Notes: generated from the sequence alone by a model not told the origin. Positions 8,301-17,676 are shown, counted from the stretch's first letter. The stretch: DNA of 25,737 nt from CAKTOF01 sp964544345 (GCA_964544345.1 CAZJBT010000008.1:1-25737); one strand, 5' to 3'. Numbers and translations: made by a program.

Positions 8301-9675
8301 TCAGCTCCGCGACCTTCTGCGTCAGGCGGCGGTGCGGGTTGACGAAGGTCTGAAAATGCTCCGCCGGTTCGCCGCCGCGGAACAAGACCGCGCCGATTTC
8401 GGTGATGACGTCGTTTTCCGGCGACAGGCCAGTCGTCTCGAGGTCAAAGGCGATGAACTCGCCGTCAAGCGGGACGTTCTGCGTCCCGTGAACGACGATA
8501 CGGTCATCCACGTCGTTGACAAAATATGCCTCGCAGCCGTAGAGAATTTTGATCTCCTCGTCCGTTCCGGCGACCTTGGTACCCTTCGCGGCCTTCATCG
8601 CGTCCGGGAACGACTGCAGCACGCCGTGGTCGGTGATGGCGATGGCGCGGTGCCCCCACGCGGCGGCCTGCTTGACAGCCTCCTTCGTGTCGGTCAGCGC
8701 GTCCATCGACGACATCTTCGTGTGCAGGTGGAGCTCGACGCGCTTTTCCTCCGCAGTGTCGATGCGAACAGGCTTTTTCGCCTTCATGATGGCGTTGAGC
8801 TGCATGACCGTCTCGTTGTCGTAGCGGTCGAAGGTCATGCGGCCCTGGATCTTATACCACGAGCCGACCTTGACTCCGTCGAGCACCGGTTTGGCCTCCT
8901 CGGCCTCCATAAACTGGCTGATGCGCACCGAGCCGGTGTAATCGGTCATATCGAAGCTGACGACCCAGGCATTGCGTTTTTTCAGCTCGCGATGCTGGAT
9001 CGCGTATACTGTGCCCTCAATGGCGACGCGCGACATATCGAGCGTCAGCGAGCCGATCGGGGTCGGCTCGGCACGGAACGGGCGGCCAAAGATTGCGGCC
9101 GGTCTGTCCTCCTTTTGCTTCTCCTTGATGGTCACAGCGGGGATATGCTTCATCGCCTCGCGGCGGATCCGCTCAGTCTCCTCGAACAGCGCGCGGCCAT
9201 CGGCTGTGCTGCCCGGAATGACCGAGACGCGGATCTCTCGGCCGAAGCGCGCGCGCAGGAACTGCTCGGCTCTCGGCAGGTACGGCGTGATCTGGTCGAC
9301 GCCGTTTGCGCGCAGGTGTGCGCGCAGCTCGTCGCCCTCCAGCTCCCAGCGGCAGCCGGCCAGGATGGCCGCAGACGGAGAAAACGCGTCCTCGAGCACG
9401 CGGCTGACATCAGAGAAGTCCATCTGTCCGAGCGTCTCAGGCGGAAACGACGGAGAGAGCCGCAGCCGGCGCAGGCCATAGAGCCGCTCGATCGCCTGCT
9501 CGGCCCGCTCCAAGTCATGCAGCGTGAGATACACACCCGACGCCAAATCGACCGATACGGCGCGCGCCGCCCGGTCGATCTCCGCATGGCGCACCACGAC
9601 CTGCTCCCACGCAGTCCGCCGTTCCTCGGGATCGTAGCCCGAGAACAGATCCAGCAATCTGACTTCTTCGCTCAT
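5398..9675 (-). CDS. polC: DNA polymerase III alpha subunit, PolC type
   Basis: Replicative polymerase of low-GC gram-positives, 1425 residues (normal size). Domain order: N-terminal tau-binding type region; OB fold about 208-300; split PHP domain starting VELHLHTKMSSMDALT at 313; inserted DEDDh proofreading exonuclease from about 405 (FDLETTG D411/E413, HNADFD 491-496, HRADDDA with H549 and D553); rest of PHP; polymerase core with a zinc module (C897, C900, C922, C925) and palm motif PDIDLNFSGEY at 950. A C-terminal helix-hairpin-helix and short tail follow, ending QVSLF, which may bind the beta clamp. The ATG at 9675 has GAGGAG 3 nt upstream and lies 7 nt after ispG. An in-frame extension upstream would run into ispG and was not used. 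Last gene of the pyrH operon. Confidence 0.97.
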   Translation of the reverse strand: MSEEVRLLDLFSGYDPEERRTAWEQVVVRHAEIDRAARAVSVDLASGVYLTLHDLERAEQAIERLYGLRRLRLSPSFPPETLGQMDFSDVSRVLEDAFSPSAAILAGCRWELEGDELRAHLRANGVDQITPYLPRAEQFLRARFGREIRVSVIPGSTADGRALFEETERIRREAMKHIPAVTIKEKQKEDRPAAIFGRPFRAEPTPIGSLTLDMSRVAIEGTVYAIQHRELKKRNAWVVSFDMTDYTGSVRISQFMEAEEAKPVLDGVKVGSWYKIQGRMTFDRYDNETVMQLNAIMKAKKPVRIDTAEEKRVELHLHTKMSSMDALTDTKEAVKQAAAWGHRAIAITDHGVLQSFPDAMKAAKGTKVAGTDEEIKILYGCEAYFVNDVDDRIVVHGTQNVPLDGEFIAFDLETTGLSPENDVITEIGAVLFRGGEPAEHFQTFVNPHRRLTQKVAELTGITDQMLSTAPELDEAIPKFLAFCGDRPLVAHNADFDTSFIAAACDKLGIDYEPTYLDTLIMAQNMLPDLGKYKLNIVADALSLPDFNHHRADDDAMTVAYMIQRFFSRLIEAGVTETAQINPYMQTLRSGSRLKGRHARHMILFAKNQTGLRNLYRLVSYAHLKYFHRNPCIPKSELLQWREGLIIGSACEAGELFQAIVSRKSHAELLRIASFYDFLEIQPLANNKFMIQRGTAADEEQLREFNRTVVALGRELDLPVVATGDVHFLEPQDEVFRRILLATKGFDDADRELPIYFHTTDEMLREFAYLGKDTAYEVVVKNPNMIADMCERLNPVPKGLFAPKIENSVGQLKDLVYGRLHELYGEHPPELIQKRVDQEMHDIISCHYDVIYMSAQKLVQNSLEHGYLVGSRGSVGSSIVAYLSGITEVNSFPPHYRCPACKYTTFDVPAESKCGADLPDAVCPECGAPMAKEGFNIPFETFLGFGGDKVPDIDLNFSGEYQARAHAYCVEMFGADHVFRAGTIGTVAEKTAYGYVKKYLAEREKTASKAEENRLASGCVGVKRTTGQHPGGLVVIPAENEIWDFCPVQHPADSTDSDAWITTHFEYHSMEENLLKLDMLGHDDPTMIRMLEDLTGVDAKQIPLDDKDTMSIFTSSKVLGYENDPILGPTGAVAIPEFNTRFTRGMLEDTQPKQFDTLLRLSGFSHGTDVWLGNARELILSGTAEVGEAIGCRDDIMLYLISCGMPEKRSFKIMEAVRKGRGLPDGAEQEMREAGVPDWYIGSCKKIKYLFPKAHAVAYVMMAFRIAWFKVHEPLAFYSAYFYRRSQKDGFDAEMMTQGMERVKEEIKRIDSNPEATAKDQDLLTTLEACYEFYLRGFAFAPMDLYESDALRFNLKDGKLLPPFVSVAGLGETAALDIAEGREGKHFISVEEFAAACPKVSKTHIESLRAAGVFGDLPDTSQVSLF

Positions 9676-9682
9676 AGTCTCC

Positions 9683-10720
<1,038 letters not shown>

Positions 10721-10739
10721 GAGCCTCACGCCTTTCTTC

Positions 10740-11789
10740 TCACCGGAACAGCTTCACGACGTCCGAGAGCGTGATCACCGCCATCAGCCCCAGCAGCAGA
10801 ACCATGCCCGCCGCATGAATATAGCTCTCGTACTTCGGATTGACCTTTTTCTTCGACGCCTTCTCGATCACGGTCGTGACGAGCATACAGAACACGCGTC
10901 CGCCGTCAAGCGCCGGCAGCGGCAGCAGATTCATCACTGCGAGATTGACAGCGATGAACGCGCCGAGATAGACGACGTTCTCTATGCCGGCAGCAACGCT
11001 CTCCGACGCTTTGCCTGTTTCTGAAACGACCTGCACAATGCCGACCGGGCCGGACATATCCCGCAGGCCAACCGCGCCGGAAACCAGATCCTGTAAGCCC
11101 CAGACGACAATGCGCACGAAGTCGGCCGACGTGTACCATGCGTTCTTGAGCACGCCAAGCGCCGTCTTTTCCTCCGCGCCGAACAGGAGCCCATAACGGT
11201 AGACCGTCTCGCCGTCCACGGTATATTCCCGCTTTTCCATCGTCACGCCGGGAAGCGACACCTTTTCGCCGTTCCGAACGACGACGAGGTCATAGACCGT
11301 ATCGTCGCCGCGCTCGAGCAGCGTCGCAATATCGGAATAGATATAGATGCGGCTGCCGTCGATGGAATAAAGCTCGTCACCCGTCTGAAGCGTCCCCTCG
11401 ATCGGGCAGCCCTCGTTAAAGCCCGTAACGACCGGCACATAGAAGCCCGCAGCCATCGAGCCGAGCACCACGATCGCCAGAAATCCCGCCAGGAAATTCA
11501 TGGACGAACCTGCGACCAGAATGATGAGCCGCCGCCACCAGGCCTTGGCCGCAAACGCCCGCGGGTTGCCGGTATCCTCGTCCTCGCCCTCCATCGCGCA
11601 GTAGCCGCCGATCGGCAGACAGCGCAGGGAGTACAGCGTCTCCTTCCCCTGCTTTTGGACGATCTTCGGCCCCATGAAAATCGAGAATTCGTTCACCTGC
11701 ACGCCAAGCAGCTTCGCCGCGATAAAATGGCCGAACTCGTGGATCAGGATCAGAAAGCCGAAAATCAGAATCGCAAGAACAATATACAA
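10740..11789 (-). CDS. rseP: RIP metalloprotease RseP (site-2 protease family)
   Basis: Membrane-embedded zinc protease that cleaves transmembrane segments of anti-sigma factors or remnant signal peptides. It has 349 residues. The first membrane helix carries the zinc site HEFGH at 17-21. A second hydrophobic segment lies at about 90-115, a single PDZ domain at about 120-195, and C-terminal helices include NLLPLPALDGGR at 287-298, whose Asp295 is the third zinc ligand. The start appears to be TTG at 11789 with AAGGGTGA about 7 nt upstream; no in-frame ATG precedes the HEFGH helix. It lies 12 nt after dxr, the conserved Firmicutes position. The B. subtilis counterpart RasP cleaves RsiW; the substrate here is unknown. 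Confidence 0.95.
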   Translation of the reverse strand: MYIVLAILIFGFLILIHEFGHFIAAKLLGVQVNEFSIFMGPKIVQKQGKETLYSLRCLPIGGYCAMEGEDEDTGNPRAFAAKAWWRRLIILVAGSSMNFLAGFLAIVVLGSMAAGFYVPVVTGFNEGCPIEGTLQTGDELYSIDGSRIYIYSDIATLLERGDDTVYDLVVVRNGEKVSLPGVTMEKREYTVDGETVYRYGLLFGAEEKTALGVLKNAWYTSADFVRIVVWGLQDLVSGAVGLRDMSGPVGIVQVVSETGKASESVAAGIENVVYLGAFIAVNLAVMNLLPLPALDGGRVFCMLVTTVIEKASKKKVNPKYESYIHAAGMVLLLGLMAVITLSDVVKLFR

Positions 11790-11801
11790 ATCACTTCACC
11801 C

Positions 11802-12947
11802 TTATTTGTGAGATTGGACATACTCTCTCGCCGCGCGGTCGGCCTCCTGGATCTCCGCCAGGGTCGGCTGCGCACGGAAGCATGCCGCGTGCAGCGCGCC
11901 GGCGACCAGGCGCGGAATATCGTAAAACCCAATTTCTCCTTGCAGAAACAGCGCCACCGCGTCCTCATTCGCACTCGAGAGCGTGCAGCAGGCGGTACCG
12001 CCGCGCCGCGCCGCGTCCAGCGCAAGGGGCAGGCACGGGAAATTCTCCTGATCGGGCGCAGCAAACGTCAGCGCGCCGCAAGCGAGCAGGTCGAGCGGCG
12101 CGGCCGGCGACGGCGCGCGATCCGGATACGTCAGCGCGTACTGGATGGGGATGCGCATATCCGGCACGCCGAGCTGCGCGAGCACCGCGCCGTCGGTGAA
12201 TTCGACGAGCGAATGGATCACGCTCTGCCGGTGGATGACGATCGCGACCTGCTCGGGCGGCAGGCTGTAGAGCCGCATGGCCTCAATGAACTCCAGCCCC
12301 TTATTCATCATCGTCGCACTGTCGACCGTGATCTTCGGGCCCATCGTCCAGTTCGGATGGCGCAGCGCGTCGTCTCTCGTCACAGTCTCCAGCTCCGCGT
12401 GCGTCTTCCCGAAGAACGGCCCGCCAGAGGCCGTCAGGATCAAGCGTTTGATCTGCTCGCGGCCGCGGCAGCCCTGCAGGCACTGGAAAATCGCGGAGTG
12501 CTCGGAGTCTACCGGCACGATCTCCGCGCCGTGCTCGCGCGCAGCGGCCATGACTCGCTCGCCCGCACAGACCAGCGTCTCCTTGTTGGCCAGCGCGATG
12601 CGCTTTTCCTGGGCGATCGCAGCGAGCGTCGGCTCCAGCCCGACCATCCCCATGACGGCCGTGACCACGGTGTCGGCCTCCGCCATCGTCGCTGCGGCGA
12701 GTAGGCCCTCACGCCCGGACGCGACCTCGATCGGCAGATCGGCCAGGCGGGTCTTGAGGTCGCGCGCGGCGTTCTCCTCCGCCATGACGGCGAGACGCGG
12801 CCGGTAGCGCCGGCACTGCTCCTCCATGCGCACCACATTGGAGCCAGCGGTCAGAGCTGCTACTTTAAGCCCCAGAGAATCGACGCACGAGAGCGTCTGC
12901 CGGCCGATGGAGCCGGTCGAGCCGAGGATGGAAAGTACCTTGCTCAT
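11802..12947 (-). CDS. dxr: 1-deoxy-D-xylulose 5-phosphate reductoisomerase
   Basis: NADPH-dependent isomeroreductase making 2-C-methyl-D-erythritol 4-phosphate, the first committed MEP-pathway step. It has 381 residues. Motifs are the Rossmann loop LSILGSTGSIGRQTL at the N-terminus, LANKETLVCAG, VDSEHSAIFQCLQG (metal-binding region), TASGGPFFG, and WTMGPKITVDSATMMNKGLE in the flexible-loop/active-site region. ATG at 12947 is preceded by GGGGTGA at 5 nt; an in-frame GTG at 12956 overlaps the cdsA stop and is less likely. Its neighbours cdsA and rseP are the standard partners. All key residues appear intact. Confidence 0.97.
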   Translation of the reverse strand: MSKVLSILGSTGSIGRQTLSCVDSLGLKVAALTAGSNVVRMEEQCRRYRPRLAVMAEENAARDLKTRLADLPIEVASGREGLLAAATMAEADTVVTAVMGMVGLEPTLAAIAQEKRIALANKETLVCAGERVMAAAREHGAEIVPVDSEHSAIFQCLQGCRGREQIKRLILTASGGPFFGKTHAELETVTRDDALRHPNWTMGPKITVDSATMMNKGLEFIEAMRLYSLPPEQVAIVIHRQSVIHSLVEFTDGAVLAQLGVPDMRIPIQYALTYPDRAPSPAAPLDLLACGALTFAAPDQENFPCLPLALDAARRGGTACCTLSSANEDAVALFLQGEIGFYDIPRLVAGALHAACFRAQPTLAEIQEADRAAREYVQSHK

Positions 12948-12952
12948 CCCGG

Positions 12953-13765
12953 TCACCCCAGCAGCGGCAGCAGGAGCATTATGACCTCCACCGCCGGCGC
13001 TGTCGTGATCATGCTGTCGAAGCGATCCATGACGCCGCCGTGACCGGGCAGCAGGCGGCCGTAGTCCTTGATGCCGGTCTGCCGCTTGATGACGGAAAAG
13101 ACCAGATCGCCGATGACCGACACCGTTGCGCCGGCAAGCGCACAGAGCAGCGACACAAGATAGCTGACCTCGCGGTCAAACGCAAGCCGCACCACCACAC
13201 AGTATAAAAGCATGCCGGCGATCGCGAAAATATACCCGCCGATCAGACCTTCGACTGTTTTTTTCGGGCTGATGACCGGCGCGAGCTTATGCTTTCCCAT
13301 CGCGCGGCCCACGAAATACGCGCCGCCGTCCGCGATGAACGCGATCAGGATCGGAACAAGGATGAGGAATCTCCCATCCTCCGCTACGAGCAGCCGCACC
13401 AGCGAGCTGAAGAAGAACGGCATCACCACACCGGCGAAAAACGTGCTGCACATCCCCTGCGCCGTCACGCTCGCGTGAAAACGAAGCATACCGCAAAACA
13501 CCGCAAGGCTGAACGCGCTCAGCCCCGCAAGCGCAGGCAGGAACCCGCAGCCGAAGTAGCACCAAAGCGGCACAAGCGCCGCCATCACGATGCCGCAGCC
13601 CAGCATCCAGCCGTTGTCGACCAGCCCCGTTGGGTGCATCAGCTCCCACGCGCCGATCGCGCACAGCGCCATCATCACGATGGTGAACGCAATCGGCGGA
13701 AGGAATAAAATCACGATCAGAAGCAGCGGCACACAGACGACCGCTACCAGAATTCGCTGTTTCAT
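12953..13765 (-). CDS. cdsA: Phosphatidate cytidylyltransferase CdsA
   Basis: Integral membrane enzyme producing CDP-diacylglycerol from phosphatidate and CTP, feeding phospholipid synthesis. It has 270 residues with multiple hydrophobic helices from the N-terminus onward (MKQRILVAVVCVPLLLIVIL). The family signature is near the C-terminus: SPKKTVEGLIGG, GDLVFSVIKRQTGIKDYG and LLPGHGGVMDRFDSM, which carries the metal-binding aspartates. The ATG overlaps the uppS stop by one base (TGATG), with GGAGG 6 nt upstream. It lies 5 nt before dxr. CdsA and UppS side by side is the canonical arrangement. Confidence 0.96.
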   Translation of the reverse strand: MKQRILVAVVCVPLLLIVILFLPPIAFTIVMMALCAIGAWELMHPTGLVDNGWMLGCGIVMAALVPLWCYFGCGFLPALAGLSAFSLAVFCGMLRFHASVTAQGMCSTFFAGVVMPFFFSSLVRLLVAEDGRFLILVPILIAFIADGGAYFVGRAMGKHKLAPVISPKKTVEGLIGGYIFAIAGMLLYCVVVRLAFDREVSYLVSLLCALAGATVSVIGDLVFSVIKRQTGIKDYGRLLPGHGGVMDRFDSMITTAPAVEVIMLLLPLLG

Positions 13766-14505
13766 CACACGCCTCCAAATCGCCGCGAACGGCTGTTGTA
13801 GCTGGCGATCGCCTTTTCCAGCTCCTCTGGCGTGAAGTCCGGCCAGAGGACGTCGGTAAAATAGTATTCCGCATAAGCCGACTGCCAAAGCAGGAAGTTG
13901 GAGATCCGGATCTCACCGCTCGGACGAATCACCAGGTCAGGATCGGGCAAGCCGGCAGAGTAGAGATACCCCGAGAAAACCGCCTCGTCTAGCTCATCCG
14001 GCTCTGCAGTTCCCTCCGCGCACGCGCGCGCATACAAACGAGCCGCGCGGACGATCTCGTCGCGCCCGCCGTAGTTCAGGCAGATATTGACCTGCACGCC
14101 GTCAAACGTTTTCGATTTCTCGACAGCCTGTCCGGTCAATGTCTGAAGCCGCGGACTGAGTCGGGACAGATCGCCGAAGAAGCAGATCTTCACGCGGTCG
14201 CGCTCCATCTTCTCGAGCGCCTCGAGCAGGTATTTCTCCAGCAGGCTCATGATCGCCGAGACCTCATCCTCTGAGCGTTTCCAGTTTTCAGTGGAAAATG
14301 CATAGACCGTCAGATATTCCACGCCAATGTCCTTGCAATAGGTTGCAATGGTGCGGAACGTCTCGCTGCCGGCGGCGTGACCCGCCGTGCGCGGCAGGCC
14401 GCGCCGTTTTGCCCACCGGCCATTGCCGTCCATTATAACGGCGATATGCCGAGGGACAGGCCGTCCCTCGGCATTGCCGCCGGTTTTCTTCTGAAAGAGC
14501 GCCAT
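13765..14505 (-). CDS. uppS: Undecaprenyl diphosphate synthase (cis-prenyltransferase)
   Basis: Condenses isopentenyl diphosphate onto farnesyl diphosphate to give C55 undecaprenyl-PP, the lipid carrier for peptidoglycan and wall polymers. It has 246 residues. The catalytic block HIAVIMDGNGRWAKRRG at 20-36 includes Asp26 and the phosphate-binding GNGR. LTVYAFSTENWKR, FDGVQVNICLNYGGRDEIV and RPSGEIRISNFLLWQSAYAE are the remaining conserved cis-prenyltransferase blocks. The usual T of RTSGE is P here, a mild variant. The ATG is 1 nt past the frr stop, and the stop overlaps cdsA by one base. It consumes the isoprenoid made by dxr and ispG of the same operon. Confidence 0.97.
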   Translation of the reverse strand: MALFQKKTGGNAEGRPVPRHIAVIMDGNGRWAKRRGLPRTAGHAAGSETFRTIATYCKDIGVEYLTVYAFSTENWKRSEDEVSAIMSLLEKYLLEALEKMERDRVKICFFGDLSRLSPRLQTLTGQAVEKSKTFDGVQVNICLNYGGRDEIVRAARLYARACAEGTAEPDELDEAVFSGYLYSAGLPDPDLVIRPSGEIRISNFLLWQSAYAEYYFTDVLWPDFTPEELEKAIASYNSRSRRFGGV

Positions 14506-14506
14506 A

Positions 14507-15058
14507 TCAGATCTCCATCAGTTCCTTTTCTTTTTTCACACAGAGCTCATCGATCTTGGCACAGTACTGGTCAGTCAGGTTCTGCATATCCTTTTCGGCC
14601 TTCTTCTGATCATCCTCGGTCAGCTCGCCGGACTTCTGCTGTTTCTTAAACGCCTCCATCGCGTCGCGGCGAATGTTGCGGATGGCGACCTTGCCCTCCT
14701 CAGCATACTTTTTGACCTGCTTGGTGAGGTCTTTGCGGCGCTCCTCGGTAAGCTGCGGGAACACCAGCCGGATGACACGGCCGTCGTTCTGCGGATTGAT
14801 GCCGACATCCGAGACCTGGATGGCCTTCTCGATCGGCTTGAGCAGGCTGTTGTCCCACGGCTGGATGACCAGCGTGCGCGGGTCGGGCGAGGAAATCGAC
14901 GCGACCTGGCCGATCGGCGTCGGCACACCGTAATACTCCACGCTGACCTGATCGAGCACTGCGGCATTGGCGCGGCCGGCTCGGACGGAGGCGAATTCAC
15001 TGGCCAGCACGTCGAGCGTCTTGTCCATTCTTCCTGTGTATGTCTTGTAATCTGCCAT
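14507..15058 (-). CDS. frr: Ribosome recycling factor
   Basis: Works with EF-G to split post-termination ribosomes. The 183-residue length is almost invariant in this family. Recognisable stretches are VRAGRANAAVLDQVSVEYYG near the N-terminus, TPIGQVASISSPDPRTLVIQPWD, GVN-like GINPQNDGRVIRLVFPQLTEERRKDL, and AIRNIRRDAMEAFKK in the helical domain. It starts with ATG 3 nt after the pyrH TAA, and uppS begins right after its stop. The pyrH-frr pair is nearly universal in bacteria. Nothing unusual was seen. Confidence 0.98.
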   Translation of the reverse strand: MADYKTYTGRMDKTLDVLASEFASVRAGRANAAVLDQVSVEYYGVPTPIGQVASISSPDPRTLVIQPWDNSLLKPIEKAIQVSDVGINPQNDGRVIRLVFPQLTEERRKDLTKQVKKYAEEGKVAIRNIRRDAMEAFKKQQKSGELTEDDQKKAEKDMQNLTDQYCAKIDELCVKKEKELMEI

Positions 15059-15061
15059 TGT

Positions 15062-15781
15062 TTAGTCTCCCTTCACGATTGTGCCGATTTTCTCACCCAT
15101 GACGGCGCGGTAAATATTTTCCGGATCCTGCAGGGCAAAGAGCATAATCGGGATATGATTATCCATAGACAGCGAGGTCGCTGTCGAATCCATGACCTCC
15201 AGGTGTTTGGCAAGCACCTCGTCATATGTGATCGCATCGAACTTCTTTGCGGTCGGTACCTTGGCCGGGTCGGCGTCGTAGACGCCGTCGATGTTCTTTG
15301 CGAGCAGGATAATGTCCGCATCGATCTCCGCCGCACGCAGAACCGCGCCGGTGTCGGTCGAGAAGAACGGATTGCCGGTGCCGCAGCCGAACACGACGAC
15401 ACGCCCCTTCTCCAGATGGCGCACGGCACGGCCGCGGATATACGGCTCCGCGATGCGATCCATCTCAATAGCCGTCTGCACCCGAACCGGCACAGCGCGC
15501 TGCTCGAGGCTGTCCGCGATGGCGAGACAGTTGATGACTGTGGCAAGCATTCCCATATGGTCTGCGCGGGTGCGCTCCATGCGGCCGCCGCCGTCTTTCA
15601 CGCCGCGCCAAAAGTTGCCGCCGCCGACGACGATGCCGATCTCGACGCCGGCCTCGACACACTTCTTGATCACGTCGCAGACGCCGCCGATGACATCAAA
15701 GTCCAACCCTCGCCGCGCTTCGCCCGCGAGCGCCTCGCCGCTGATCTTCAAGAGAACTCTTTTATATTTTGGCTGTGCCAA
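15062..15781 (-). CDS. pyrH: UMP kinase PyrH
   Basis: Hexameric amino-acid-kinase-fold enzyme phosphorylating UMP to UDP. It has 239 residues. Motifs are RVLLKISGEALAG at the N-terminus, GIVVGGGNFWRG (nucleotide site), DHMGMLATVINCLA, DTGAVLRAAEIDADIILLAK, and DGVYDADPAKVPTAKKFDAI. I chose TTG at 15781 (giving MAQPKYKRVLL) because AAAAGGAG lies 9 nt upstream of it. The ATG at 15790 abuts that ribosome site with no spacing, and an ATG at 15805 has none. First gene of the eight-gene operon down to polC. An AT-rich region upstream must hold its promoter, but I could not pick one with confidence. Confidence 0.95.
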   Translation of the reverse strand: MAQPKYKRVLLKISGEALAGEARRGLDFDVIGGVCDVIKKCVEAGVEIGIVVGGGNFWRGVKDGGGRMERTRADHMGMLATVINCLAIADSLEQRAVPVRVQTAIEMDRIAEPYIRGRAVRHLEKGRVVVFGCGTGNPFFSTDTGAVLRAAEIDADIILLAKNIDGVYDADPAKVPTAKKFDAITYDEVLAKHLEVMDSTATSLSMDNHIPIMLFALQDPENIYRAVMGEKIGTIVKGD

Positions 15782-15903
15782 GGGAATCATCTCCTTTTGT
15801 ATCATTATTGCTCTATTGTATCTTATTTTATAATACGAAAGCCGTCTTGCATAGGGTCATTTTCATTTTTTGGCCTATTTGCCCAGATAATTTTTTGTCT
15901 GGA

Positions 15904-15932
15904 TTGATAATCCGCAAAAAATAGTATATAAT
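15904..15932 (+). promoter_or_regulatory. Sigma-A promoter of glnS
   Basis: TTGATA (15904-15909) and a perfect TATAAT (15927-15932) are separated by exactly 17 nt. The predicted start is near 15939, leaving a leader of about 30 nt before the glnS ATG. It lies in the 188-nt divergent gap between pyrH and glnS. The pyrH side of that gap (15791-15850) is AT-rich with several -10-like hexamers on the minus strand but no good -35. Confidence 0.75.
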
Positions 15933-15969
15933 GTTTTTCTATCAAAACTGTACTGAAGCAGGTGTCACT

Positions 15970-17667
15970 ATGTCCGAGGAAGTCTCAAAAAACTTTATTC
16001 ATGCGTTTATCGAGGAGGATATCGCGCCGGGCGGGCAGTTTGAGGGAATGCAGGTACACACGCGTTTTCCGCCGGAGCCGAACGGCTACCTGCACATCGG
16101 CCACTGCAAGGCGCTCATCATCGACTTTGGCTCCGCAGAGAAGTACGGCGGCCTTTGCAATCTGCGCATGGACGACACGAACCCCACCAAAGAGGACACA
16201 GAATATGTCGACGCGATCCAGGAGGATATCCACTGGCTCGGCTTCGACTGGGGCGATCGTTTCTTCTACGGTTCGGACTATTTTGAGCAGACCTACCAGT
16301 ACGCCGTCGAGCTGATCAAAAAGGGGCTTGCCTACGTCTGCGAGCTTTCGCCCGAGGAGCTGCGCGAAATGCGCGGCGACGTCAGCACCCCCGCCCGTTC
16401 TCCCTACCGCGACCGGCCTGTCGAAGAATCGCTCGACCTGTTCGAGCGGATGAAAAACGGCGAATTCCCTGACGGCGCAATGACGCTGCGTGCGAAGATC
16501 GACCTTGCCTCCGGCAACTTCAACCTGCGCGATCCGGCGCTCTACCGCATCCGCCACATCGAGCACCACCGCCAGGGCTCCAAATGGTGCATCTATCCGA
16601 TGTACGACTTTGCCCATCCGATCCAGGACGCGCTCGAGGGCGTGACGCATTCGCTCTGCTCGCTCGAATACGAGGCGCATCGCCCGCTTTACGACTGGGT
16701 CGTCAGCAACCTCTCGATCCCGCACCACAAGCCGCGCCAGATCGAGTTCGCCCGCCTGAATATCAACTACACCGTCATGAGCAAGCGCAAGCTGCGCCAG
16801 CTCGTGGAGGAGGGGCGCGTCTCCGGCTGGGACGATCCGCGCATGCCTACGCTGTGCGGCCTGCGCCGCCGCGGCTTCACCCCCGCCGCCATTCGCAATT
16901 TCTGCGACCGCATCGGCGTAGCCAAGGCAGATTCCACTGTGGAATATCCATTCCTGGAATATTGCCTGCGTGAGGATCTCAATGAGCACGCGACACGCGT
17001 CATGGCCGTTTTGCGGCCGGTCAAGCTGACCATCACAAACTATCCCGAGAATCGATCTGAAACGTTCACGCTCGAAAACCACCCAAATCACCCCGAGATG
17101 GGAACACACGAGGTCACCTTCTCCCGCAATCTCTGGATCGAAGCAGACGACTTTCTCGCAGCGCCGATCCCGAAGTACAAGCGCCTGTACCCCGACGGGC
17201 CGGAATGCCGGCTCAAAGGCGCGTACCTCATCCGCTGCACCGGCTGCGTCACGGACGAGGCCGGCAACGTGACCGAGGTGCTCGCGACCTATGACCCGAG
17301 CAGCCGCGGCGGGGATCCTGCCGACGGGCGCAAGATCAAGGGCGCGACGCTACATTGGTGCGACCAGGCCACGGCGGCCGACGTGGAGGTGCGCCTGTAT
17401 GATAATCTGTTCTCCGATCCGGAGCCGGACGCGGGCGACAAGAACTTTCTCGACTGTCTCAACCCGAACTCGCTCGAGGTGCTCACCGGCTGCAAGATCG
17501 AGTCTGCCTTCGGCCATGTAGAGGCCGCGCCGTCCGGGCAGACTGCGCCGTCGTTCCAGTTCATGCGGCTTGGCTATTTCTGTGTCGACTCGCACGATTC
17601 CACGCCGGAGCATCCGGTGTTCAATCGCGCGGTCAGTCTGAAAGACAGCTTCAAGCCAGCCCGCTGA
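15970..17667 (+). CDS. glnS: Glutaminyl-tRNA synthetase
   Basis: Class I synthetase charging tRNA-Gln, 565 residues, close to the bacterial standard. It opens SEEVSKNFIHAFIEEDIAPG, a typical GlnRS start. The HIGH motif lies in PEPNGYLHIGHCKA (42-45), the MSK loop is VMSKRKLRQLV (about 269-279), and LRMDDTNPTKE is the GlnRS/GluRS catalytic block. The C-terminal half is the two-barrel anticodon-binding domain. ATG at 15970 has AGGTG 5 nt upstream. Transcribed alone and divergently from the pyrH operon. Most Firmicutes lack GlnRS and use GatCAB to make Gln-tRNA, though some Clostridia have one, probably acquired by transfer; no compositional anomaly stands out here. Confidence 0.97.
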   Translation: MSEEVSKNFIHAFIEEDIAPGGQFEGMQVHTRFPPEPNGYLHIGHCKALIIDFGSAEKYGGLCNLRMDDTNPTKEDTEYVDAIQEDIHWLGFDWGDRFFYGSDYFEQTYQYAVELIKKGLAYVCELSPEELREMRGDVSTPARSPYRDRPVEESLDLFERMKNGEFPDGAMTLRAKIDLASGNFNLRDPALYRIRHIEHHRQGSKWCIYPMYDFAHPIQDALEGVTHSLCSLEYEAHRPLYDWVVSNLSIPHHKPRQIEFARLNINYTVMSKRKLRQLVEEGRVSGWDDPRMPTLCGLRRRGFTPAAIRNFCDRIGVAKADSTVEYPFLEYCLREDLNEHATRVMAVLRPVKLTITNYPENRSETFTLENHPNHPEMGTHEVTFSRNLWIEADDFLAAPIPKYKRLYPDGPECRLKGAYLIRCTGCVTDEAGNVTEVLATYDPSSRGGDPADGRKIKGATLHWCDQATAADVEVRLYDNLFSDPEPDAGDKNFLDCLNPNSLEVLTGCKIESAFGHVEAAPSGQTAPSFQFMRLGYFCVDSHDSTPEHPVFNRAVSLKDSFKPAR

Positions 17668-17676
17668 GGTCATCCG

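Noticed and set aside
15878..15902. CCAGA/TCTGG inverted repeat upstream of the glnS promoter
   Set aside because: Only five or six base pairs with a 10-nt AT loop in an AT-rich gap; too weak to call an operator or terminator.
15985..17109. 374-codon minus-strand frame opposite glnS
   Set aside because: Antisense shadow of a well-conserved synthetase, with no domain or ribosome site.
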